Positions 1-11,359 of a stretch of 64,000 nucleotides of DNA are shown here, in pieces. Within the stretch, counting starts at the first letter, position 1, and the number at the start of each line of letters is the position of its first letter. The stretch is taken from assembly GCA_037447655.1 (NCBI GenBank), contig JBBHKE010002052.1:625185-689184 (forward strand). Direction: 5' to 3'. Made by a program: the position numbers and the translations under genes. Under the pieces are notes generated by a model, which ran no database searches, had not been told where the DNA came from, and saw nothing but the letters and a program-made list of their open reading frames with translations. The stretch comes from Zygnema cylindricum (taxonomy: Eukaryota > Streptophyta > Zygnematophyceae > Zygnematales > Zygnemataceae).

Positions 1-530
1 GGAGAACAGGCCTAACATATGTGCAATCGATATGATATGAACTTTGTTTATAACAATTCAAAAATTGAAGTCTGACGTCATCACCTGGAGATCTGGCAGT
101 AATTGTTGACATTCGCCCTGTAAAGAGTTAACTTTGAGTCGAGGGTTGTGGGGAGTTCAAGACTAAAGAATCCCATTCTCGAAATACAAATCGATTCATA
201 AAAAATCCTTTGTGGAGTTGAAGGGACAACCCTATCGCAATACCTGCATTCAACCAAAAATCAAGCCTCTAAATCACTCTTTACTGCACATTATATTTGA
301 AGTCTAAAGTAAACAAGTGCCATGAATTTGAGCTCGATTTCTTACACAGTTTCACGACTTGACGAATTATCACCATGGAAGCACTTGGCTTGCCGTACTT
401 AATATATCTAGCTCTTCAACGTTCAAAACAAAAAACAGAAATCCACACTGCATAAAATCAGTTTTTTCACATTAAACGCTATGCTTTATCCATGCGACCT
501 ATACATAAGATCTGGCCTTCTCAAACCTAC

Positions 531-3045
531 CTGAAATATGCTTGATGTGTAGCATTCATAGCCCACTGATAATTTTTTGCTGATGGAAATTGTATCGTTA
601 AACCCTGCCCACAACGGTCATCTTTTTCCCAATGGTCCAAATAGTCGACGTTCATTGAAGCTGGAACAAAATCTGGATCTAAACCGGGTGTAAATGTGAT
701 CCGATAGGTGTAAGTACTTAGAAGACTCATGGCAAATAAGCGTAAATTAATATTTTTGCTTTGGAGGTCTCTTATATTGCCATAAACAGCAAACCTTTTG
801 CTATCATTCAATCGTTCCACCATCAAAAAACTGCCAACCAAACCCTCAAAGGGTCAATCCAAGGCCAAATGGTAGATCACTTACTGAATTTTATGACGAC
901 AAATAATGTATAATTGGACTGACATTCAAAGAGAATAAATTAATTAGTACGTATGCAGTGTTAGAATGTCTTACAAGACTTCCCCGATTATGTGTTTCCC
1001 ATAAGCTAAGGTTTAATCAGATCTCCATTCGACCCCCTGACATAACTAACCATGTCCATATTTCAAAACACATGCCACCTAGAGGCAACGTAACTAACTG
1101 TAGTACAAGAATACTTTTCTCGCATTCACTTTGTCAGTATCTTTATATCTCGCATTACAAGAAGGGAGGAGACTCACCTAAAATCTCCATCTTTGTTGGT
1201 GTAGACATTGCCATATTGAAAAGCCGGTTCACTGTAAGATATAACTACAGTTCTATAACAGGATCCTGGACATCCATAAGCATTCGCCTTATCAAGAAGT
1301 TGACATCCTGCTTGTGACACATTCGGGTTGTTTGCAGAAACCACATATCCTGGAGACCCTAAAATGCTTCCATCTTTGTCCTTCAAATTGATAAAATCTG
1401 CAGCTTCTCCCACAACGCTGAGTCTGTTGCTTGCCTGTGGGGAGCAATGATCGAAATCCAACATTTTTTTGTCAGTTTTACCAGTACATGTACACAAAAA
1501 GCGTAAAATCGTCATAGTAATCGCCAGCAGCAAATCGGGTAAACAGCCTCAAACGTTCAATGCAATTACATGGAAATCTCCACATCCAGATAGCTCGCTT
1601 TCCAATTATATGATCACCTATACTACCGCCATTCTGAAAAGAACTTACATAATAGTATCCATTCCTGGGTGTCACCCACACAGGGTTTGTGTTGCTGGAA
1701 AATGTTAGACCCTGAGAAAGTGTGTCGAAAAGCTTTTTTAGTATGGAACCTTAGTTTCATGTGATAGCAGTAAATACAAGAAAAGTTAGGACTCGCCCGC
1801 ATACAATTAAACATAATGGCATTATCAACTACAGTGCCCATCGCTTTTAGAGGCAATCATTCTAGTTTGAGTAAGATTTTTTTGACACAAAATCATAACC
1901 TGGTGATAATAGCATTATTTAGGTAAGTGGCCTGACATGAGCCACCTTGCAAAACATGATTTCGTGTAGTTAATTCTAATTAGGTGTTAACGTTAATAAT
2001 TCATTAACTCTAATAGCGATGGGCGGTGCACTGCAGTGCAATTTGACAAAATTAGACCGAATCCGCCGGCATTGAAGTAGACATTGAACCTTCTATACAA
2101 CGTCTGAATGCAGTCTACTTTTCATTATTTGAGAAAAAATACATTCATTTCAGACGCAGAGAACAAAAGGCTTTGGAGAAATAGTCGTGTACTGAGATAG
2201 AGTGGCCAGAATTCCAGAAGACTCCAGGAATGTGCTCCCGACCAATGAGACCAATGGCGGCTGAGTTTGCTTTTGTGCTGCAGTGAATGTCGTAGTTGGA
2301 AAACCTGAAAGCCCATGGAAACAGGTCGATAATCTATTTCTCTGTCGCCTTTGGGAGGTCCATCAATTAAGAGAGCAGAAATGACAATCTTTCTATTTCA
2401 GTGCGTCCTATACTTGTTCAAAAACGATGTGTATCCTGACCTTGTTTCAAAACATATTATTTAGACTAGGCTCGGTACAGGTTACTGAAATGTACAATCT
2501 GTATGGATAAATCCATCGAAGATAAGCAAAAGAAAGAACACGAGACTCAGAGGGAGCTGAATAATTGAAATAGAGTGGGAGACTCACCGTGAATTCATGA
2601 TCCTGTTAGGGTATGACCCATCATCTGATCTTTCGTCAGTACTAATAAATATTCCAAAAATAGGTTCACCAGCTCTCGCAGAACCTAACGAACGGCCGGG
2701 AACTCCAGCTGGAAGAGGCATTCTGCATTGTTGAGAGGCAAGTTTGTCAGTGGTCTCATGACCATTCATCTAAAGAAAATGACGAAAAAACGCATCGAAA
2801 AAAAAAGAGAAAAAACCAAGATTCAGGGGTTCTACACTCACGTGCAGCCTGCAATTGGAGCGCATTTAAGGTATCTGGAACTTCTGGTATAGCATCCTGT
2901 AGGGTTGCCATAGTTTGCTGTCTGTCCAACGAATAGGGAGTCTACCACTGTAAAAGCGTGACTCATGTCCAGAGCCAATGCATAAGAATTGTCTGCAAAA
3001 GTTCCATTCCGGATGACGATGAAATCGGTTTCATGGGTGAACATC
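531..3045 (-). pseudogene. Six-exon partial copy of the G8/CEMIP-like gene
   Basis: Six exons of the large plus-strand gene recur here on the minus strand with unchanged lengths: 2842-3045, 2588-2722, 2193-2304, 1649-1711, 1178-1434 and 531 to about 847. They encode part of the beta-helix region, including FADNSYALALDMS and LGSPGYVVS. Coding differences from the right copy are few; in exon 2193-2304 a DYIPRV stretch reads EHIPGV. The donor after exon 1178-1434 is intact (GTGAGT). Before the last exon, 12 bp containing the likely acceptor of the right copy are missing, so the phases no longer join. The 5' exons, including the counterpart of the 59-nt exon at 53220, would lie beyond the LTR at 3841 and were not found. 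It is probably a truncated pseudogene; a working 3' half of a gene extending off the left edge cannot be excluded. Confidence 0.8.
1830..2029. mobile_element. MITE in an intron of the left arm
   Basis: The ends are inverted: TACAGTGCCCATCGCT at the left and AGCGATGGGCGGTGCA at the right. It is the counterpart of the MITE at 55446-55646 and was copied along with the duplication. Between 3285 and 3450 lies the copy of the partial MITE at 54035. Confidence 0.65.
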
Positions 3046-3840
3046 CTGTCACATGGCAGAGACGGGGGGGTTTTTTAGACCTATGATCACAAATTTAAAC
3101 CCAACATGTAGAGATAATTCATGCAAAAGATGTCTTGGCAACCGATATACCCTACAAACAAGTATAATTAACATACTGCCAGTAAGCATGAATCTCCACA
3201 GTTCCTTGCAAATGGCAAAGAAAAAGTCAAAGAACACTGACAAACTCCAGCAAATATAAAGTAAGCAATAATCGATCACTGTTAGGTATTTTTGACCCAT
3301 AATCATAAGTTAGTGCTAATAACATTATTGAAGGAAGTGGCCCATAGTAAGTCACGTTGTAAAACATAATTTAGTCTAGTTAATTCTAATAATAGGTTAG
3401 CGCTAATAATTCACTAACTCTAATAGCGATGGACGGTGTAGTGTACCGTAAACTTGAAACCCTTAAGAGTGTGACAGCTAAAAAATAACAGTTGGCATGA
3501 CAGTGTTCGCTACCATTAATGTGGTCAAAACTGATTACGGTTTTGGTTTATTTAGAGGTTTTTTAAGGGTCAAGTTGTAAGACTTACTTTTAACACAAGA
3601 CGTGATGATGTGTGGAGCAAACATAGTTTGAGATCATTATAGAAACATTGGTGTGGTTTTCCAATTAAAAGCACTATGAACTTGCTATTATGACTCACAC
3701 TAGTGATAGTGAACTATTTGGTCACCTGTTCATAAGATTCCGTTTAAAACATTACTGTGGTTTTCCAACTAAAACAACAATGGACTTTATAGTACCACCC
3801 ACACAAATGATAGGGAACTATTTACCCACCCGTTAATAAC

Positions 3841-4796
3841 TGTTGAAATTTATGTATTTTCTAGGTCTGTGTTGGAAAAATAAATAGAGTGTTGAAAAGA
3901 GGTGACTAATAGTTCACTTCTATATTTTAGTTAGAATGTAAAGAGAGAGAGAAAGAGAGGACCAAAGGCACGCCATGGTTGCCGCATCATTTAGAAGGAG
4001 GAAGAATGAATTAGAAAGTATTTTACTAGTTTTAGCAAAATACTGCCGCTGGCCGGATTTGACCCGGGGTCCTGTAGGCTTCTAAAATAGACCAACGCCT
4101 TATCCATTAAGTTACTTACGAAACGATACACGTGACGGGTTTCATAAATATATAAACATTAACAAAATAGCTAATTAACAGCAGACTAACCAAAAGGAGC
4201 AATTTCTGCATGTACGCGAATCTGAACCGTGTAAAATATGTTTTGATCGGACGGGCCGGCATTATAGCCGCCACGCTAAGTGAGCTTTTTGAGCGGCTAC
4301 GGATATAGCGTCACGCGGTGCCACGTGGCGCCACATTATTTGATACCGGAGAAGATGGGAGGAGGAACCATGGCTTCCGATATGACTGGTGTCACCTTGT
4401 AGACCTTGTCGTACAATGGTCGTACAATAAGTACATCGCCCATAGTACTTTCTAGTACTATACAGTTTTGTGATTGGTTCGTACAGGCAGTAGATAGGAG
4501 CTGTGAGAGGGAATTAGGAAAAACTAGGACTTAGGAAAATTTAGGTAGATAGTCCTCTCTCTCTCAGAGAGTTTGTATAAATTGGCATCTTTGCCACCCT
4601 ATAACTTATCGCCTGGTTGGCCGTTTTCAGTGATTCCTTTTTCTACGGACTCAGGGGAGTCCAGGCTACACAGGGGTGCAGTCAAATTGTCAGTTTGCCT
4701 GCTTGGGCAGCAGTGCTTGTGGCTTAAAGTGGGTTAGTTAAATACTATCTAGAGGCTTCCTGTATTCTGTGGTCCAATGGAGGACACAGAATTGCA
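3841..4796 (+). repeat. Copia-type LTR A, inserted at the duplication break
   Basis: It begins TGTTGAAATT and ends GAATTGCA. The first ~580 bp match the LTRs of the gag-only element at 13480 and 16567. The last ~200 bp instead match the Copia-1 LTRs at 10979 and 20236. A TATA-like TATAAATT at 4576-4583 is followed by a short hairpin, TGGCA-TCTT-TGCCA, at 4583-4596. A reverse-strand tRNA-like segment lies near 4044-4120. Confidence 0.8.
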
Positions 4797-5206
4797 GGAG
4801 ATGGGGCATATTGCTAGAGTAGTAAACGACAAAAGGTTATGCTCAATCCACTATAGAGGTTGAGTATATGGCCTCTTGTTTTGTTGTTAAAGAATTGATG
4901 TGGGTCAAGTCTTTACTGGGTGAGCTTGGTCATCTTAAAAGTGGTGTACTCAAACTCTTTTGTGATAAACACACAACCATTGCCATTGTTGCCAATCCCA
5001 AACACCACTTCAAAGTCAAACACATGGATAATAGACTGAGTTTTGTTAAAGAGAAAGTAGAAAACAAAATAATTAATTTAGAGTATACACCAGATAATGA
5101 GATGGTAGTAGATATGATGACCAAACATGTACCCTCTCCCAAATTAATTTTCTGCCGGGAGAAGTGTGGTCTTAAATTAAAAAGTGACTAGAAAATAAAA
5201 GGAGTG
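4797..5206 (+). pseudogene. Copia RNase H C-terminal fragment plus polypurine tract
   Basis: From about 4826 the frame reads AQSTIEVEYMAS and then VKELMWVKSLL, the end of a copia-type RNase H, and stops at 5191. It is close to the intact Copia-1 region at 19870-20199. No gag, protease, integrase or reverse transcriptase lies between it and LTR A, so this is an element with a huge internal deletion. A purine tract, AAAATAAAAGGAG, ends at 5206 where the 3' LTR starts. Confidence 0.8.
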
Positions 5207-6273
5207 CAGAAATTAATGGTTTCTCGTAAGTATTTTCTTGGTCTAAATTATTTAAAAGAAAACTAGGAAAAAAGCAAAGGCAGCCTGCCTATAACTCCTC
5301 TCTCAAGACCCCACACTTGTCGAAGTCAATAAAGACAGAAGAGGGAGTTAGAGCCATGGCTATGTAGGCTGTCTAGGGAGACACGGAGCAATCCGGGTTA
5401 GAGTTACCAAAAAGGTTGGACGGACCTATGATTTAATCGGGTTACCTCTTGTTTGTCAAAGTTGCCAGTAGCCGCTAGCGTTGTCATATAGTCTAGGAAA
5501 TATGCTGAGATATATAGGGTGTGATAGCAATTTAAAGATGTACTAGTAGAGAATTCCATTTAACTGAGCAAACACACTTGAGTGCATAGATTTAGTTGTA
5601 TACATAGTGCGATTTAAGGTACCGCACGAAACAATTTTTTTGAACATTTGTTTCAAGAGCTAGTATTAAAGTTGGTTTGTATTGGACAATCATAATGCGA
5701 GCCAACATCATGAAATGGCCGCTTTGGAGATTTTTAGTCACAACCACACCATATGGCACGTGGCGCCTACTCATTGGCTCGTGCCATCTCCAAAGAGCAT
5801 GAAAACAAGTTCGAGTGAGATAGGCTTCGATTTCTTAGCCATGCTGTACTCTGGCCGTACAAAAAGTACTCCAGCACTATTACCTTTATATACTGCAAAG
5901 TTATTTGATTGGTGTCATATTTCAATAGAAGGGGTTTATAGAGGGGATAAACACTTAGACAACACGTATATAGCCGCCTCTCTCTCATAGAGTAACAGTA
6001 TAAAAGGTCATCTTTGACCATCCATAATTTACTGCTTAGGGGAGCAAATTGCTTAATTTTTTTTGTAGTAGACTCAAAAGAGTCTTCCTTTCAAAGCGGT
6101 GGAGTTGGTTTCATGTGTTGTTTGTCAAGGTGGCAAAGAGTCTTGATCAAACAAGAGGGGGTCAAGGCTATCTTTGAGACATCGCGTAAGCTGCCTACTC
6201 TGATGACCTATGTAGGTCTTAGAGTTTTAGAATCTTCACTAAAAACAAAGTTACAAGACAAAGTTTTGGTTAA
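5207..6273 (+). repeat. Degenerate 3' LTR region of the copia family
   Basis: It follows directly on the polypurine tract. It keeps several signatures of the LTR A group: a CACGTGGCGCC block near 5759, a TATAAAAGG box at 6000-6008, the hairpin GGTCA-TCTT-TGACC at 6006-6019, and the 'gactcaaaagagtc' segment near 6071. The end is eroded, and it may be two overlapping LTR remnants. No gene was recognised in it. Confidence 0.5.
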
Positions 6274-7353
6274 TAATGAAAATGAAAACATTTATATTCA
6301 GTAGATAGGGATGTGAGAGGAGACCAAAAAGACTTAGAGTGTTTTTAAGTTGTTTTATATAATACTTACCTTTATTAGTATTACAGTAGCAAAGGTACAA
6401 TAGATTGTATTATGCCTCTACAGAGAGGCGTGTCAATAAGAGAATCTTATGCACGTTTTACGGAGTGGCGCCGCCACGCGTCACACAATAGACAAGTGGA
6501 ATCGCCAAACCAGACGGACAAAATGCGGTCCGGATACTTTATAAAATATATGGTACGGTATGATTGGAATCGTGGGCATATTTCAGAAATGTATAGTACG
6601 GTACATTTCTATAATCATTGATTAGAACCATGCGGATATTTTGGAAATTTTTGGTACGGTACATTTTTATGATCATTGATTGGAATCGTGTTAACGGACG
6701 CAAATCACGTGGGACCACAAGTGACAAGCATACTGTACGCACTCAGGTGCTACATAATGCACTACCACAGTCGGCTGGACTTTAGCAACCACCGCTGACT
6801 AAGCACCTGAACATTGATTGTACGGTCCACTATCTATATATATTTGAAGAACTCTGTTTTGTAGTTAAGTGTAATATAAAATAGTGTTTCACTAATTAGT
6901 TTTTGGAAAGTAATAATTAGGTTTTTGTAAGTACTCATGGTACTGTAACGTACAGGTTGGATACTTTGTCGTGAGTCAAGTTAGTACTGTAGTATAATCA
7001 CCGGAATCAGTGTGACCAGTAGATACTCATTTTGAGTATAAAGTTTAGGACTTAGCAATTTTGCATTATCCAGTTTTGGGATTATGATAATTTAACGATA
7101 GTTTTTGGGAAAATTCTAAGCGTCATATCTTATGGTTTACTTGGTCATTGGTTCTACAATTTTTGGAATTGTCAGTTTATTATGTTGTGTATCACTATGG
7201 CGAGTTTGAGGCATATTGGCTTTTTGAGTCAATTTTTGTGCCACCTAAAAGTTGGTTGTTGAGTAGGTGCATGATAGTTTTTGTTGTTTTATCATGTCTA
7301 ATTCCACTACTACTGGTGGTTCTCCTCGTACAACGGTGATTGTAAAACAACAC
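6274..7353 (+). repeat. Copia-2 5' LTR
   Basis: It is aligned with the 3' LTR that starts TGTTGAAAAT at 21982. Shared blocks include ATTCAGTAGATAGGG near the start, AATCATTGATTAGAA-type repeats in the middle, and an end of ACAACGGTGATTGTAAAACAACA. The first bases are eroded. An ATG at 7292, inside the LTR, opens the gag reading frame (MSNSTTTGG). Confidence 0.75.
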
Positions 7354-10300
7354 ATTATGGGCATTTTGTCAAGAATTCTTATCTTCAATGGCCAAAAGTA
7401 TGCGTACAAGGTGGCGATGGTTGAATCTTTATTTAAAAATACTCACTTATTAAGGATCATGGATGGCTCCCTTGATGAAACAGATCCGAGTTGGGTGAAA
7501 AATAATTAAATGGCAAGGAACAATCTAATTCTTTGTATTTGAGAAAATCTCGTCATGTCTCGACTGAAAATGAAAAAGGCGAGGGAAATTTGGACATCAC
7601 TAAAATTTGCTTTTGAGAAAGCGAATCTCTAAAAAGAGCTCTTGGTGGCTGGAAAATATGGGGTTACAAATACTCGGGGGGAACTATGGTCGAGTATTGT
7701 GACAATTTTCGTGCACTTATTAATGCACACTCCTCTGCTGAGGGCTCAATTCCAGTGTTTCAACAGGCAGCTCTACTTATTAGAGGTCTTCTCAGTAGCA
7801 TAAAAGGTGTGTGTACTCAGTTAAAGAGTCATGATAAAGCTAGTTGGTCATTTGAATAAGCATATAATCTTATATTGGTGAAAGAGTCTAATACTAAAAT
7901 CCTTGAACAAGAAGGAAAGGTTGAAGCTTTAGCCACTGACTTTGGCAAAAGAATTCAGTTTAATCAAAATAGGAATCAATTTAACCAAAATGAGAATTAG
8001 TTTCATCAGTTTAATCAGAGGCCAAATAGACAATCTTCTATTGCTTATTTGTACTATTCTGAGAATGGACATGGATACGAGTACTCTCCTAAGCTGAAAA
8101 AGGATTATGAGACGGGTTTATACATGCCCGGTTGGCACCAAAGGCAATATCTCAGAGGCTTTCCTGGAAATTCTACCCGTGGAAATGCACTCATTTCAGC
8201 TTCTGCAACTAATGTAGATGAATCTCTGAGCTTCAATGAGCAAGAGGAGGTGGAGTTATTTGATATGGTGGCATCTATAGAGGATCCCAAGGATACACGA
8301 TGGATCATGAATACGGGATCATCGGCCAACATGTGCTAGAACAAGGCGGCTTTCACAAATCTGCGGCAAACATCTCCAAAGAGTATCTACTATGCTTCTG
8401 GCATGAGTGTTCAAACCTCTGCTCAGGGTCATGTATCTTTAATGGTAGATGTGGGGGGAAAGTCGGTACAGAGAACTCTTCACAATGATTTTTTTTTTCC
8501 AGACTTTAAAAGGAATCTTTTCTCTATATCCTTAGTTAAGAGCAAAGGCTTTAAAGTCATTCTGTAAGGAGGTGGACATATTGTTGACAAGAAAGGAAAA
8601 GTAACACTAACATGAACTAGAGATGCTAGCAAAATAAACCACATGGGCATGGCTGAATATAAGAAAAATGATGTTCTCTACTCCAATGTCTAATCTGATA
8701 ATGAGTTGTGGCATAAGAGATTAGGACACAGGAATTATGATAGTCTAAGGAAAATGGGGAATTCGGGAAATGTTGATGGATTTTCTCTCACCTCTCATCC
8801 TATAAATTCATGTGATGGTTGTTCACTTGGGAAGATCCATAAATTCATGTGATGGTTGTTCACTTGGGAAGATCCACATATTGCCATTTTCACAGGAAAC
8901 AGACCACAGATCAAACAAAGTTCTACTGCTAATACATTCTAATGTTCTTGGTCCTTCACAAGTGGCTTCAGCTACAAGCGTCCACTATATGGTTACATTC
9001 ACAAATGACTACTCCAGGTACACCAAAGTTTACTTCATGGAAAATAAAAGTGAAGTATTTACTCACTTCAAACACTGCAAAGCGTGGGCGGAAAAACTTC
9101 ATAGAGTTCCCATCTTGGCACTGAGATCAGACAATGGGGGAGAATAAACATCAAAGGAATTCCAAAAATTTATCCTTCAAGAAGGTATCAGTCAAAATCT
9201 TACAGTTCCATATACACCTGAACAGAATGGTTTTTTTGAAAGATTAAATAGGACAGTAACAGAGAGTGCTCGGTCCATGCTTGTAGATAAAGGGCTAGAT
9301 TTGAAATTTTGGGCTGAAGAACTTAACTGTGATGTTTATATTAAGAACATAATTGCTTCTACATCTATTACCACTACACATTATGAGCTTAGGATAGGAG
9401 AAAAACTTGCTGTTAGTCACTTTAAGATCTTTGGCTGCAAGTGTTGTATTCTAGATACTTCACACGATAGATGGAACTGAAGGCTAAAGGCTTACCTGGG
9501 ATTTTCATGGGGTATGATGATAAAGCAAAAGGATATAAAGTTTTTGTATTTGGGAAAAATAAAGTAATAATCTCTAGTAATATCTAGATTAAAGATGAAC
9601 ATGATTCGGTTGACTTATTTAAAGTGCCATATCAATCGGAAAAGGAAAAACAAAAATATGTCATTTTTCACCACAAATAGCGAGTTTACTTTCCACCAGC
9701 AAGTGGAACCCCTCTTCATTCAGTTCCACTGGTACCTTCACATGATGCTTCACCAAAAGTTTGGACTCAAGCGCAACGAAGTGTTACCCAATAAGAACGA
9801 GTTCAAGTTACGGTTCAAACAAGGCATAAAAATCAGAGGTTGGCGACGATTTAAGCCTCATAATTTCCGGAGGGAATGAGATCTAAGAGCTGTTTGTAAA
9901 TAAGCTCTCACTTTGTTTTTTGTGCAGGTACAAATGAGCCTCTAACAATTTAGGAGGCCTTATCATCACCTAAAGAAATCACTGGATGGAGGCGGCAAAC
10001 GATAAAATGAAGTCTATAATGGAGGCACAGACATAGGAGCAGGTGGAGCTTCCTCTAGGTAGAAAAGCCATCTACAGCAAATGGGTATTCAAGGGGAAGC
10101 TGAACCCGGACGACACCATTCAAAGGTATAAGGTTAGACTAGTGGCCAAAGGGTACAATCAAAAACAAGGTATTGACTTTGAAGAAACCTTCTCTCCATT
10201 TGTCATATTTCCCACAGTCAGAATTCTGCTTAGTCTAGCGTCTATAGACAATATAGAAATACATCAAATGGATGTTAAAATGACCTTCTTGCATGGAGAG

Positions 10301-10978
10301 TTAGAAGAAACCATTTAAATGAAGCAACCTCAAATGTATGTAGAAAAGGGAAAGGTAAAATTAGTGTGTAAGTTGATGAAATCTTTGTACAGGCTAATAC
10401 AAGCTCCGCGACAATGGAATTTCAAGTTAGATGTGTTTTTTTGACTGGGCTAGGTTTAAAGAGAATTAGCTTATATCATTCTGTATATGTCTTACAATGA
10501 GAGGATAAGATAGTATACATTATTGTATATGTTGATGACCTATTATTAATAAGCAAGTCAATGGATGAAATAAACCATATTAAAGCGCCTTTAAGGTCTA
10601 GGTTTGCGATGAACGACCTCGGTGAGGCCAAATATATCTTAGGTATATAGGTAGAAAGACACAAAAAAAAAACGCTGATGATATTGACTCAGAAAAGAAG
10701 CAATAGGTAACATGCTCGAAAGATTTCAAATAAAAGATGTAAAGCGATTTGTAACTCCTATGGAATTAAAACAAAAATTGGAGGAAAGTGATTCAAATTT
10801 AGGCATTATCGTGTGTGAGAGTCTAGAGTCAAGGAAGGAAGAGTTTTTGGCTCCATAGACAGATAGTTGGAAGTCATATATATTTTATAAATTGTACGAG
10901 ACCTGATATTGCAAAGCTGTGGGAATCTTGAGTAGAAGTCTCTAAAATCCTAAAAAGGGAGAATAAGAAGCAGCAAAA
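7292..10978 (+). pseudogene. Copia-2 gag-pol remnant, first part
   Basis: Remains appear in copia order. A gag stretch runs from 7292. A protease-like WIMNTGSSANM lies at about 8300, with Asn in place of the catalytic Asp. The GAG pre-integrase motif LWHKRLGHRNYDSLRKM begins near 8707, and CDGCSLGK follows. The integrase has NDYSRYTKVYF and RSDNGGE near 9000-9147, then NGFFERLNRTV. The reverse transcriptase has YSKWVFKGKLNPDDTIQRYK at about 10070 and YVDDLLL near 10530. A direct duplication of about 35 bp sits at 8806-8877. Stops and frameshifts are frequent. The text breaks off at the Copia-1 insertion. Confidence 0.85.
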
Positions 10979-11359
10979 TGTTGTTTTACGACCACCATAG
11001 TTTTATTTGTTATTTTCTAGGACTTAATATATTTGCGGAAAAATTAACATGTAGGCAGCTTGTCTTCATCTCTTCTCTCTTACCCCCATACTTGTTGTAG
11101 TCACTGAAGCAGAGAGAGAGTGATGGAGCCATGGCTGCCTCAGCTCCATAGACAGGGTTAGAGAGTGACCTTAAGTCACTCTCTACAAAAATGTTGAATT
11201 TTTTTTGCTACAGACTCAAGGGAGTTCAAGCTACATAGGGGTGCAGTCAAACTGTCATTTTGCCTTCCTGACAGCAAGGTTGTGGCTAGAAGTGGGTTAG
11301 TTAAATACTATCGAGAGGCTTCCTTTATTCTGTGGTCCAATAGAGGACACAGAATTGCA
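10979..11359 (+). repeat. Copia-1 5' LTR
   Basis: It is a near match to 20236-20611, except for the first ~30 bases after TGTTG. It holds a 10-bp inverted repeat, AGAGAGTGAC-cttaa-GTCACTCTCT, at 11160-11184. It ends GAATTGCA. Confidence 0.85.

Larger units (their letters stand above)
1..3840 (-). repeat. Left arm of a >3.8-kb inverted duplication
   Basis: Read as reverse complement, this stretch matches 53633-57487 nearly base for base. Position 1 pairs with about 57487 and 3840 with about 53633. Exons, introns and intronic MITEs are all shared, so it is a genomic-DNA duplication and not a retrocopy. Sequence divergence looks like a few percent. The homology runs off the left edge of the window, and on the right it stops exactly where the LTR at 3841 begins. 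The two arms lie about 50 kb apart in opposite orientation. Confidence 0.93.
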
